A stretch of 64,000 bases of DNA, from positions 814,900,569 to 814,964,568 of the forward strand of contig NC_081414.1 of NCBI RefSeq assembly GCF_030272615.1. Direction: 5' to 3'. The position numbers were made by a program, and so were the translations under genes. This document shows, one piece after another, positions 47,200-58,667 of the stretch. This stretch comes from Cryptomeria japonica (Eukaryota; Streptophyta; Pinopsida; Cupressales; Cupressaceae). Numbering within the stretch: the first letter of the stretch is position 1; the number at the start of each line of letters is the position of its first letter. The notes beneath the pieces were generated by a model, which worked only from the letters and a program-made list of their open reading frames with translations, was not told where the DNA came from and made no database searches.

Positions 47200-48373
47200 T
47201 AAGCTGCCCATTATAGCCTTACTGCTGATACTTTGTATCGTCGAGGTCTAGATGGTACTCTTCTTTGTTGCCTTGATCGTAATGAATCTGACTCTTCTTT
47301 ATATGAGCTTCATGAAGGTATATGTCGCACACATTCCAGTGGTACTACTCTTGCTAAAAAAGTTCTAAGACTGGGATATTATTGGCCGACAATGGAAAAA
47401 GATTCCTATCATTTTGCAAAGAAATGTCCTAAATGCCAGATCCATGGCAATCTTATACATGCAACTAGCACAGGAACTATAGCCATTCACAACATCCTGG
47501 CCCTTTTGTCAGTGGGGATTGGACTTGGTTGGGAAAATCCATCCTTCCTCTTCAAATGGACACAAGTTCATTATTACTGCAACTGAATACTTTACCAAAT
47601 GGATTGAAGCGGTTCCTATGACCACAGTAAATGGAAAATAGATAGCCTCTTTTATCCTTAACTATTTGATCTCTAGATATGGCATTCCAAGTTCTATCAT
47701 CACAGATAATGGGCGACCTTTCAAAAACCAAGATGTAAGAGAACTATGTGAAAAATTTAAAATCCAACATCATTTTTCTACACTTTACTACCCATAGGGG
47801 AATGGTTAGGCAAAGGCATCCAATAAAACCATATTGAAAATCCTAAAGAAAACAATAAATGATGTAGGCAAGGATTGGCATGTACAACTCAATCCGACAC
47901 TTTGGACATACAGAACTAGCATCCGCACACCTACAGGAGCTACATCATATTCCTTGGTATATGGATCAGAGGTGATTTTACCCTTAGAAGTAGAAATTCC
48001 ATCTCTCAGAGTATCTTTGAAAGGTCTAATTCTAGATGAAGAATATCGAGTTAACAAACTGCAAGAGCTTGAACTTCTAGATGAAAGACGTCAACAAGCC
48101 TACACTCATCTTAAGGCATACCAGCAATGCATGTGCAGGAGCTACAACCACAAGGTCATTCCCCACATTTTTTAATTTGGTGACCTGGTACTCAAAGAAA
48201 ATCCTAGAAATCAGCAAGATCGGGAAAAGAAAGGAAAATTTGTACCTAATTGGTTAGGTCCCTATGTCATCATATCAGCCTATGGATCAGGTGCTTATCA
48301 GCTAACAACTTCAGAAGGACATGTGCTCGACGAACCAACTAACAACATCCACTTGAAGAAATACTACACTTGA
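47200..48373 (+). pseudogene. Integrase of the Tat-type element; catalytic Glu replaced
   Basis: The zinc region (LHEGICRTHSSG...CPKCQIHG) lies in frame with the RNase H. The frame changes near 47490, after which the core reads WGLDLVGKIHPSSSNGHKFI and SSIITDNGRPFKNQDVREL. The third acidic position is AKASNKT where relatives have A-E-ASNKT, so the catalytic Glu reads as Lys. Stops at about 47639, 47797 and 47809 (all TAG) and 48172 (TAA). The C-terminal part FGDLVLKENPRN...GKFVPNWLGPY is a GPY/F-type module. Confidence 0.85.
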
Positions 48374-49759
48374 GTAGTCTAAATGCACAGAAAAGTCAAA
48401 AAATCAAAAATATCAAAAAAAAAGGGGGGGGGGGAAGCAAAAGAAAAGAAAATAAAAAGATACAATAAAAGCAACTGGTGAAAACCTAGCAAACAGGCAC
48501 TTTTGTGAAAGGACAACTCCTCTATCTATCTTTTACTATTATACCATTCCATCCACAGTCAAATTGGCCATCGACCGACAGTTTTATCACAACATCCACT
48601 CAGGACATACTTAGCGTAGTCACTATCCTGATTTATCCACATATCCAAATCCTATCCCACCATGGTTTGGTAATCACTGTACATATCCACATTTTGGGGC
48701 ACACTCAACTAGGAGCAATACCAATCAAGAACTTGCAAACACATTCAAAACATCAAAAACTTGTTACAAAATTAGAACATCATATCCAACATATCAAACA
48801 CAATCACAAAATATACACATTTTTCACTTATTGGGATTACCAAAACATGATGGATGATTTTATGAAGTATTAAATGTTGCATCTCGCATAAATTTTTGAC
48901 TAGTTTTGCACTTAAACTTTTTGAATTATTGGATCATCTATATTTTCTCCACCATGCTTCAAAGCTAGAGAAAGTCATGAGGACTCCAATGTTTTCTTAG
49001 TCTTTTGTCTGTGAGGTGATCCTCTTTACTGTGTAGATACTTGTCTCGAGACGTGATTCAAAACATATCACTGAAGATATGATTCCAATCTACACATACA
49101 AATGGTTTAAATCTTGTCTGTTCATACGCAATACGCACTCAGGTCGTCTTGGTTCAATCATACCTTGACGCTTGTGCTATCTTGCAAAATCAAAAATCAT
49201 GTAAATTTTTCTTAGGTCATTATGGTTCAATTATACCATTATGCTTGTATAAATTTTCAACATATCCCAAACAAATCAATGCTCAATGATGATACTTACA
49301 AAGAAAGAAAACAACATGTGGCTATGCAGGGATGAAAAATGTAGAATGAGGATGCTCAAAAACAAATAGTTACATATCATTTTACAATTAGTTACATATC
49401 ATTTTGCAATTAGTTGCATATCATTTTACAATTGGTTGCATATCATAATCATACATCTCATTTTCAAGATACATTTCACATCATATCATAATCATACATC
49501 ATCAGATTTTCACTCATCACATCATGAATCATACATTCACATCATAATCAAGATCAACAGCATTTATCTAAGCATCACATCATCCTCATAGAATCTCATA
49601 TTGAAACATAATGCATATCATTCATCATTGCATCCATCACATGCATATCTATCACATCATCATGGAATCTTTCTTCACTTTCATATCTTCATCATTCTTC
49701 CAAACTATCTTCATCATTCTTCCAAACTATCTTCTATCATTCTTCCAAAATATCTTCAA

Positions 49760-50090
49760 TCATGTCTTATATAGGATGTATCTTTCCTGAAACCAGATAT
49801 TTTGATAAGCTCTTATATAGGATATATCATTCCTGAAACCAGATATTTTGATCAGCTCTTATACAAGATATATCATTCCTAAAACCAGATGTTTTGATCG
49901 GTCTTATACACGATATATCATTCCTGAAACTAGACGCTTGATGATCCATGTCTTATGCAGGCAGTATCATTCCTAAAACTAGATGCTCGATCATCCATAT
50001 CTTATACAAGCAGTATCATTCCTGAAACTAGACGCTCGATCATCCATGTCTTATATAGAAGGTGTCATACCTGAAACTAGACTTGATCTC
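49760..50090. repeat. ~47-bp tandem repeat, about 7 units
   Basis: Units read TCTTATATAGGATATATCAT, then TCCTGAAACCAGATATTTTGA and a 5-10 bp link. Later units change to AGTATCATTCCTGAAACTAG and ACGCTCGATCATCCATG, showing internal drift along the array. Confidence 0.85.
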
Positions 50091-50312
50091 ATTCCAATCA
50101 ATCTAATCAATCTTATCAAACCCATGCATGCCATCACTATCCACTCTTCTATCTTTCAAACAACATTCTTCTTCTTTCAAGAGATCATTCATGCCTTGTG
50201 TGCACGAACGATCTCCCGAGGGGGCATTATCATATCAAATCTCGACATCAATTTCATATCAATTTCATATTGACATCAGTCTCAGATCAACTTTTCATAT
50301 CAAAACAATTCT

Positions 50313-50425
50313 TCATATCTGGGGCATCATCAATATCATTCATCAAATCTGGGGCATCATCAATATCATTCATCAAATTTGGGGCATCATCAAAATCGTT
50401 CATCAAATTTGGGGCATCATATCGA
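50313..50425. repeat. ~30-bp tandem repeat, about 4 units
   Basis: CAAATCTGGGGCATCATCAA then TATCATTCAT, repeated with T/C changes. Part of the 3' region of the Tat-type element. Confidence 0.85.
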
Positions 50426-50546
50426 CTTTTCATATCAAATCAATTTTCATATCCACAACATCATATCAATCAAATTTTGAAATCATATCCAATAGATTTT
50501 CTTTGAATCAACGTGTGATCACACGTTAACTCAAAGAGGGGCAAAA

Positions 50547-51899
50547 TGTAAACACCTAAAAGTTGCAAAATGGATTAAGTGAATTTTATTCATTTAATTA
50601 TTCTTAATTCTTCCAATTAATTAAATTAAGATTTAATTAATATACCCTTCTTCTATCTAAGCCATTTAATTAAATTCACATTTAATTAAAATCCCCTTTC
50701 TAGCCATTTAATTAAATTTACATTTAATTAAAATCCCCATTCTAGCCCATTTAATTAAATTTACATTTAATTAAATCCCCCCCACTTGCCAAATCCTACA
50801 AATGCAAGTTGTAACCAAATTGAAATAAAGTAATTAATCCTATTATTCCCCACCCACTTGTAAAATCCTACATCTCCCACTTGCCTCCCTAAACCCCTTT
50901 CTAACCTTCTTCTAGATTCTTCTAACCCTAATCAATTAAGCCTAGCCCATCTCCTAAATATTGTCACATCCCTAAACAAAGGGAAGTCACTTCTCAAACC
51001 TCGAAATTCTTCCAAACCATTAATGGTTAACTCAACCCTCTTATATGGTTAGAGACTTTTTGCCTAACTTAACCTCCATCTAACCCAAGGGTTTCATCAA
51101 GCATTCATTGCTTTGACCATGGTTATCCCTTTAACCTTTACACAAGATTTTATCCTTTGGATAAAAGCTTTATCCAATGGATAACCCTAACCTAACCTTA
51201 ACCCTTACCCCCTAAGGTAAACATGAGGTCTTCTCAAGCATTTAATGCTTCTTACATCTCCTCTCAACCAACCTTATGTTGACAATTGTCACCATTTCAT
51301 TGGTGCCAATTGTAAACATGGATTGACAACTTTCAAACTTAGCCCTTGATTAACCCTTTCAATCCTGACCCTCTGTTGCCCTATTTTTCCTATAAATAGA
51401 GCTCTCATTCCTCCATTTTATAATCCAAGTCTTTAGCATCATACTTATACTCAATTTTAGCAAGCATCTAGCCTCTCTTTGTAATAGAAAATAATCTAAT
51501 ATACATTTTAGAGTATTTCTATTATCATTAGGCTTAAATCATTATCTAGTATAGGATGTTAGGATAGTATTTCTACTAATCTTGGCATCTTATAATCTAG
51601 TTTTTACTCATTTTTATAATCATGCATAGATAGGATGCATTCATATTAAAAATAAATCAGAAGCATCCCTCGTTCTTGCATTTGTCATCCCTAAGCCACT
51701 TTGCTCAATGATCTGAGAGCAAAGGCATTGGCTTGAGGGACCTTGTGAGATAGAGAACCATGGAACCAACCTTGGGAAGTTGAGTCATTCTCCATGACTC
51801 CATAACTTGCACCAAGAGGTCCTATGGGTGTGTGAGCAATCCTCATTGAACCTCAGTTTTCACATTTTGATCTTCATCGACCCGCTTTTCCCACATACA
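50547..51899 (+). repeat. Right LTR of the Tat-type element
   Basis: 1353 bp, uninterrupted, starting TGTAAACACC and ending CCCACATACA. TATA box TATAAATA at 51391-51398. It provides the empty-site sequence for the Copia nested in the left LTR (CTCTCTTTGTAATAG at 51474). Confidence 0.9.
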
Positions 51900-51904
51900 A
51901 TTAG

Positions 51905-52313
51905 TACAGAGTGGAAAAAAAATATTGTTGGGCTTGCCAACATTTTATGGACTAACAGGGTGCACACGGTTATTAATATATCGAGTACATGGTATTTAGA
52001 CATAGTTTTATTTGCCCAAGAGACTTAATGGCCTCAAAAGAAGTTTTTCAGGTCGTTGAAGGCCCCACTATAACTATGTTTGCACTTCTATCACTATTTT
52101 ATACATAGAATTAAGTGATTATTTTATTTTTGCATGATTTCAAATGATTGAATTGTTGTTCTTATTAGTTTTGTCAATATTATTATGATTGTTTAATAGT
52201 TTTGATTCAAAAAAATAATGATAAGATGCATATTTATGGTTGTTTGTTTGTTTATGAACTTTTGTTTACATATATATGTAGAATGATTCTATTTAGGACA
52301 ACTGATATCAACC
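51905..52313. promoter_or_regulatory. Upstream region of the transposase-like gene (copy B)
   Basis: Conserved with 1452-1858; likely 5' regulatory or untranslated. The link to the CpG-rich doublet is broken here by the Tat-type insertion. Confidence 0.3.
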
Positions 52314-55230
52314 ATGGGAAAGAACAAGCGAGAAATGATGGAACAACGAGAGGCTTTAAAGGAAAGACAAAGGAAGCGTATGAAGAAATTACGTGACATA
52401 AGAACAATGGGAGAAGAAGGTATGCCATCCTCAACATCTTAATTCAATTTACCAAACGAACATAATGAACCTAATGCGATTGAAAAAGAGACATTTGATT
52501 TACTGTATGAACCTAATGCAATTGAAGAAGATACCACATTGAATAATCAATTAAATGATGAACATACACCTTCTCTATTTGATGAATTGAATGTACATAA
52601 TGCACTGATGTTAACACCTCATAGAATCATTTGTAGGGAACCAAAGTATCTAATTGACATTGATGAGAATATATTGAAGTCCATGCCTGATAAAATGAAT
52701 GAACGAATTTGTAGGATAATGGTTAAAAGAATATGGCAAAAATATTTTGAAAACTTAAATCAAACCGCAAGATGTCAATTAATTGTTTAAATGATTAAAA
52801 ATTTGAATTTTAGAGAGATAATGAAAATTCTAGGCCTAAGATCATATGAAAATAATAGTGAAAGAACTATTGTGAGAAATCTATTTGATACATATCGAGC
52901 TATTGGTTCAAAATCACGTACTAAACATTCTAATGCTACTCGACATGTCATTACATCAACCATAATGAGTAAGAAAATAAAAAAAGATCGTTTGATAAGA
53001 AAAAACAAGTAAGTCATTAAACGTTAATAGAACAACATTAAGTAAAGAATTATAGAGGCAAAAATAGAGGAACCTAACAATAATTCTCTTTGGCCATTCT
53101 CGGGTAAACTACCATGCAAAGACAAGGTTCTTGTTGATGCACTAACAACATTAATTGAAAAATTTTAGCATGACAACACAAGATTTTTGCCCAACCAAAG
53201 AGATGTTGTTAGAAGGCGAATCGGGTCTACAAATCATGAGCCACATGCCAAACACTATTTGGATATGACTCAAACTAAATTTTATGAAAGATTCATTCAA
53301 AAGTTTCCTCAAATAAAAATTTCTCAAAGATTTTTTAAAATGGCAAAACCTTTTTATATTAAGATTAATCATTTACACACCACGTGTTGTTGTAGGATGC
53401 ATATTGAATTTTCCATGCATTATAATATTTTTCATCATATTTGTTCTACTTTCCACACTAACGATGTTTTGGAGGAATGTAATATACAAGCACCTCCTAA
53501 GTCAGTAAGATAATTTATTTCAAGTGTGCTATGTAATAGACATGATGGTTGTATTTATTATAAGATGCCTTGTTTGGAAGGTTTTGGTGCTATATGTGGT
53601 GGTTTGGAACATTTACCACGATGTGTACATTTGGAGAGAACACATGAAATTGGTAGGAAACTAGTTTCTTTTGGAAAATACAAGACAGTCACATATGGAG
53701 TTAAAGATGGAAAAGATTTGAAGAGATGTGAGCTACTGAAAAATGATATATGTGTAGCTCAATTTAAGAAAATGTTTCAAGAGAAACTAGTTTATGAGTA
53801 CATGATGCATACACATAGAGCTCGATGGTTGGATGACCAATTCAAGCTATGTAAGGACACATTTCCTCTTGGAATGACTGTCTCTATTGTTGATTTTTCT
53901 GAAAATTATACACTACAACCTCAAAATGAAGTGAAATCTATGTATTATCATTCTACACAAGTTTCTATTTTTGTACACATAGCATTCATGCATGCAGATG
54001 ATAGCACAGAGGAGGATAGAAAGGTTGTAAGAGAGTATCACTTCTACATAAGTGATGATCGTACTCATTCATTAGAGTTTGTACAAGGATTCTTTAAAGT
54101 TCTCTATGATAGTTTAAGGGAAAGGAACATAGGATACAACCAACACTTAATATGGTCAGATAATTGAACCACACAATTCAAGAATGCAAGGATATTTTTT
54201 TGGTTGACAAGGATGCATATGACAGGCGGTGTACAACATTTTTGGAACTTCACTGAGGCTGGACATGGTAAGGGAGAGCACAATAGTGTAGGAGCATGTG
54301 TAAGAAGAGCCCTAGCTAGAGAAGAATTTAAGTATGAAGGTGGTGTTGAGTTGATAGATACAGAAACAATTGTGCGATGGTGTAAGTCTATGATGGGTCG
54401 AGGTAATCTAGGTACGTCAATGGCTCATAGATATTTTGGTTGATCACTGAATCTAACATTGAAAACTATCTAGATTGTTGTACAGTTGCAGGATCAAGTG
54501 ACAAACACTCATTTATGAGTTCAAAATCAAGTTCACTAGTAATTTATATGAGACAGATGGTATGCTTTTTCTCTTCATGCATGTATTGTTTGTGGGAAGA
54601 ATTTGAATCACAAGAGTGGATTGACAAATGGTCTTGTAGACCATTGGTTCCCATTGATACATGTCAAATTCCCAAAGCACTACAATTGAGCCAGATGGAG
54701 ACATTAGTGGATTTTGACCATGTATCCGACCTAGTGGATTCACGTGATTTTTTGAGTTAATTTTTTTACAAGTATTCTTTTTGTTTCATTTTGTTGTACA
54801 TCATAGTTTATTTTTGGTATTAATTACCACTTTATAAAATGCAAGTCATGTGTATGTAGTTGTTGCAAAAGAGAACAATGAAGAAGGAACAGATTACTAT
54901 TTATGTCGTTGTGTTGAGCCAAAAATAAAATTGACAACCACAATCATTGACACAGAGGGTATTGAGTACCCAATAGGGTTTGTTGTCATGACAAGAACAT
55001 GGCTTAGAAGATACCCTATCAAGAATTCTGATGTTTGGTTGTTCGAGGACTTTGAAACACACATCCATATTCTTCATTTCTCTAACCTTGTTGTTGCAAC
55101 AAATATTCATTTGATGAAGTATCGTGGTAGACCTCATAACAAGATTTTATGGAAAGTTTGTGAATCTGACCATGAGGCAATACTTGACACAATACGGGTT
55201 AGAGTCGATCCTGAAGGCTCATTTGATTGA
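52314..55230 (+). pseudogene. Transposase-like gene, copy B (better preserved frame)
   Basis: From ATG 52314 (MGKNKREMMEQREALKERQR) one frame runs to about 53012 with only TAA stops at 52440 and 52788, where copy A reads CAA. Another frame-0 run extends from before 53187 to 54443. It has stops at about 53511 (GAA in copy A) and 54165 (TGA after WSDN). Key blocks: VDFSENYTLQPQNEVKSMYY (about 53890), WSDN then QFKN (about 54155-54180), EAGHGKGEHNS (about 54255). The last block has Asn where copy A has Asp. A 1-bp loss near 54436 ends the frame. The next segment, 54440-54760, and a final block, 54850-55230, match copy A. Confidence 0.65.
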
Positions 55231-55314
55231 TTCTATGGTTCATAGAAGAATGATTTTGAGAATTTTGTATCCATCATCGACAAATTGTTCTATATTCATT
55301 TTTTTGTATATATA

Positions 55315-55620
55315 AATGCCCATGAGATGATTTTTACATGTTTAGGGGCATACTTTTGTATATTTAATTGGCAATGAGCTGATTTTTACATGTTTAGGGG
55401 CATAATTTTGTATATTTAAATAGCAATGAGCTGATTTGTATATATGTAGATGCCAAATTTTGTATATTAAAATGGTGATGAGCTGAATCGCACATATTGT
55501 AATACCAAATTTTGTATAAAACCCCATGAGATGATTTGTAAGACATTTTTTTGTATCTTCAAATAGCAAAGAACTAATTTGACCATATTTAGAGGCAAAT
55601 TTTTGAATAATATGTGACAA
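55315..55620. repeat. ~53-bp AT-rich tandem repeat (copy B)
   Basis: Same units as 4862-5150 in copy A, with similar number and order. The following 55621-55843 is AT-rich sequence matching 5151-5390. Confidence 0.75.
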
Positions 55621-55843
55621 TGTTTTGTGACTATTTTTTGTGTCTATATTTTATGACTATGTTTTGAGTTGATGTGATGTGATAAGGTCAATCATGAGCA
55701 TTCTTGATTATTGTATAATCATGGAGAATTATTCAAGTCATTATCGAGTCATAGGGGTCATAGATTGAGTCTAGATACAATTTGAGAAAATGTTGTCAAT
55801 ATTGTCAAAAAAGTTGTCAAGCAACTTGTACATCGCACCGATA

Positions 55844-56208
55844 GGGTATGACTCTCGATGTTCTGACACTTTGGGATGCACGAGAGGAGCATGTCTAGCA
55901 TAAAATTTCCCACTTGGACGTTCTCATGACGTCAGTTTGTGTACATGACAAACCGAATCAATTCTAGCCTATCCTGCAACTTTGCATTGCATGCAATTGA
56001 TGGTTTTTGCAATAGGCAAAAAAATGCTACCAATTGAAAAGGGCCTTGAGTCATCAAAAAATGAGATAGCCCATTGTAGAGGAGCCTCACGCGAGCCCAC
56101 AGGTTCAAATAGATCGATCATATGTGTCCTCGATTGGAATAAATAGTCCATCAAAGTTTGATAATTTTTTGGACTCAAGGCACTTAACAGATCGTGCCAG
56201 TAGGGTAT
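55844..56208. repeat. 358-bp array of copy B, part before the Copia insertion
   Basis: One full unit (from 55844) and the first few bases of the second (from 56203). The array resumes at 62284. Confidence 0.9.
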
Positions 56209-56213
56209 GACTC

Positions 56214-56532
56214 TGTTAGAGTAAAGTATTTAATTAACTTTACTCTCCTCTTAAGATTTCTCTTTATGCACATATTAGTCATTTAATAATTAATATTTAA
56301 TTATTAAATGCACACACCTTAGGGTTAGGTTTTCCTTTCGGTGTTGATCTCCTTTATAAGGATTGATCTCTTGTATTTTTTCATTCTTCTTGATTCATTT
56401 TTTCTCTGATAATAAATCTTTCACTTTGTCAGAGCCAAAACCCTTGTATTCGTTCTCTCTCTTTCTCTGTGACAGGTTTCTTGCATGCAGGTTTCTTTGG
56501 GTTCTATGGATTTGTATTTCTCAAATCCTACA
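56214..56532 (+). repeat. 5' LTR of the plus-strand Copia
   Basis: TGTTAGAGTAAAG...CAAATCCTACA, with canonical TG...CA ends. An inner palindrome AGTAAAGT-ATTTAATTA-ACTTTACT lies at the very start. Confidence 0.96.
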
Positions 56533-56545
56533 TGGTATCAGAGCC
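56533..56545 (+). promoter_or_regulatory. Primer binding site of the plus-strand Copia
   Basis: TGGTATCAGAGCC follows the LTR without a gap. This is the standard initiator-Met tRNA primer site of plant Copia elements. Confidence 0.95.
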
Positions 56546-56879
56546 AGATCTGTTGCAGCTTGTTCAAACTTTTGAAAGATTTTGAGATCTAGGTTTTGGT
56601 TGCATCAGATCTATGTTTGTCTTCTATTTTTATTGGAATAGGGGGTATTTTTTTTTGGTACACTTTGAGCCCAAACAGACCTCATCGTTGAGCTCGTAGC
56701 GCCCAAAAACCCCTATTTCCATATAAAATTTGTCCAATTCAGACACAGTTGCTCCAGAAGGCAAAATTTTTTTTGCCCCAAGGCCGTATGGCCCCAGGGC
56801 ACACAAAACGAGGTGCACAAATAAAAAAAATTGAAAAACCACAGTTTTTTTTTCAAAAAAAAAAAGCGCAGTGTTTTAA

Positions 56880-57115
56880 AAACACAGGCACTGCTCGTTT
56901 GGAGCCCGAGCCGTCAGTGAGAAGCTCGGCGGCCCCTGCCCGGCCACCGCCACCGGCAGTAAACACCGGCTGCGGCCCGGCAGCAACCGCCGTGCCACCC
57001 GTCGCTGCTCGTGCGTCGCCCATTCGCCGCCCGCCGTCCGCCATCACTAGCGGCACTGCCCCCACGCTGCCCTGGCACCACCATAGAGCCACCAACCCTG
57101 CCTCAACCCCTGGTC
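56880..57115 (+). other. GC-rich island in the Copia leader
   Basis: About 235 bp dominated by GCC/CCG/CGG triplets in an otherwise AT-rich element, with far more CpG than its surroundings. It falls within a 131-codon plus-strand frame (56749-57144) whose product is Ala/Pro/Arg-rich (ARPPPPAVNTGCGPAATAVP). I see no domain. It could be a structured leader, an IRES-like segment, or captured sequence. Confidence 0.7.
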
Positions 57116-57717
57116 GCCCAGTGGACCAGGGCTTATTTTTTTAAGCCCTTGAGGGCTATAAGGGCCCATCTGGGTCTTTTTGGAGCTCTTTTACAAAATC
57201 ATTCATAAATCGGACGTCCGATCTCTGTTTTTCAAAAACAAATAGGCGTTGGAAAGCTGACTCTGAGCCCATTCTAATGGTGTAGGAATTTTTTCATATT
57301 TCTCTAGTTTGATTGTATTTTTTTGCAATCAAAGTTTGATGATCCTTTTTGCACTCCAAGGGGCATAACTTGCTCGTTTTTGCTCTGTTTTTCGAAAGCG
57401 AATAGGCGTTAGAAAGGTGGTTCTGTCCTCTTTCTAGATCCATAGTCTATTTCATCAATAAATTCTTTAGGTGCTCAAAATTTTGTCTCAACAGTTACTG
57501 CTTTCTCTCATTTTCTCGCTTTCAGTTTGTACTGGGGATTAGTTTTTTGCATTGTGGGGGGGTGTTTCTTCTTGCTTTTTGTTATTTACATCAGAAAACT
57601 AGAATATACAAACACCTAAATAAAACAACAAAACCCCTTCTGCATCTTCTGTCTAGTTCTGAAAGACCACTTAATAATAATTAAAAAATTCAGAGCAGTT
57701 GAGGTACAGTTCACAGG

Positions 57718-58664
57718 ATGGTCGACAGACCTATTGACTCTCTCACACTGCATAATTACCACACTTGGAAGGGTCGCATGATGACTCTTCTTCAGTATTG
57801 AGGGTTATGGTCCTGTTTGGATGAGGTTCAGCCTCAGTTGACACGTCCCTTTGAGGTTATGCAGCATAGGAACAATATGGATCAGGCTATGGGATTGATG
57901 GCTTTACACATTTTCGATAGTCTCCAGTTTCATCTTGAGGGTTGTATCACTCCTCGAGCCATTTGGACCAAGTTTGATGGAATTTTGGTACTGTCAACGA
58001 GTTCAGAGCTTTGCAGCTTGAGGCGGAGTTAACTTCCTTGGTACCTGATTTATTTCCCTCTATTGAGGACTTTCTGATGAAGTTCAAACAACAACGATCT
58101 ATCTTGCAGGGTTGTGGTAAGACTAAGACTGATACAGAGTGCATTTTCCTGATCCTCTCCAAGCTTCGGGGTCCATTTTAGATATTCTCTTCGACCTTCT
58201 ATTCCACCATGGATGCCTTGGGAGCTCGCCATTTCATGCCTTCTTTTGAGGTCTTTTGTGATCGTCTGACTTGTGAGCAAGCTAAGCTTAAGCAGTTGGA
58301 TTCATTTTCAGGTTCACAGAACCAAGCATTGGTAGCCCAGTCCTCCAAAGGAAAACAGAAGCAGAAACCAAAGCCTAAGAAAGATTCAGAGGCTAGTGAG
58401 AATCCCTCCAAGCCACCACCTAAGTCTGATTCAAAACAACAGTTCAATTCTAAAAAGGGCAAATCTTCAAAGTCTGGTGAGTCTTCCTCCAAGACTAAGA
58501 AGAACTCTGGTGATCCTTGCAGTTTTTGTGGCAAGGAAGGACATCCTGTTTCTAGGTGTTGGAAACGTTTAGAGGCTTTGGAGGAAGCCATGCAGCAGCA
58601 TAATATCAATGCACCTCAGCCTCCTTCACAGCCCATAGGGAAAGGTCATGCTCTTTTTGCATGA
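57718..58664 (+). pseudogene. gag: Gag of the plus-strand Copia
   Basis: ATG 57718 (MVDRPIDSLTLHNYHTWKGR), TGA at 57799, then QPQLTRPFEVMQHRNNMDQ. A 1-base frame change near 57980 leads to the frame used by pol. TAG at 58179. The C-terminal part is Lys/Ser-rich, with a zinc knuckle CSFCGKEGHPVSRCW at about 58518 of the CxxC....H....C type. A TGA at 58662 separates it from protease in the same frame. Confidence 0.85.
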
Positions 58665-58667
58665 GCA

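Larger units (their letters stand above)
48374..50546 (+). other. 3' region of the Tat-type element with tandem repeats, ending in a purine tract
   Basis: No convincing ORF; frames at 48505-48873 and 49983-50529 are His/Ile/Ser-rich repeat products. Contains short TTACATATCATTTTGCAAT repeats (about 49368-49450) and TCATCATTCTTCCAAACTA repeats (about 49685-49750). A probable polypurine tract, CAAAGAGGGGCAAAA, ends at 50546, where the right LTR starts. Confidence 0.6.
30019..51904 (+). mobile_element. Ty3/gypsy (Tat/Ogre-type) retrotransposon with a nested Copia
   Basis: The element proper is 30024-51899, flanked by ATTAG at 30019-30023 and 51900-51904. The LTRs begin TGTA-ACACCTAAAAGTTGC and end CCCGCATACA / CCCACATACA. 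The left LTR is split by a Copia insertion (30947-37376 plus one TSD copy). Interior order: primer site, long leader, small ORF, gag, protease, G-patch-like segment, RT, RNase H, second RNase H, integrase, long 3' region, purine tract. The dual RNase H and upstream ORF are known traits of the Tat/Ogre group. Frames are broken by several shifts and many stops, so it is not autonomous now. Confidence 0.88.

Noticed and set aside
48505-48873. His-rich 122-codon frame after the integrase
   Set aside because: Composition-driven frame in an untranslated repeat-rich stretch; no family resemblance.
50128-50529. 133-codon frame with HIWGIINIIHQ repeats
   Set aside because: Translation of the 30-bp minisatellite.
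56749-57144. 131-codon Ala/Pro/Arg-rich frame in the Copia leader as a gene
   Set aside because: Product reflects the GC-rich island and flanking homopolymers; no domain, and leaders are normally non-coding. Kept only as a composition feature.
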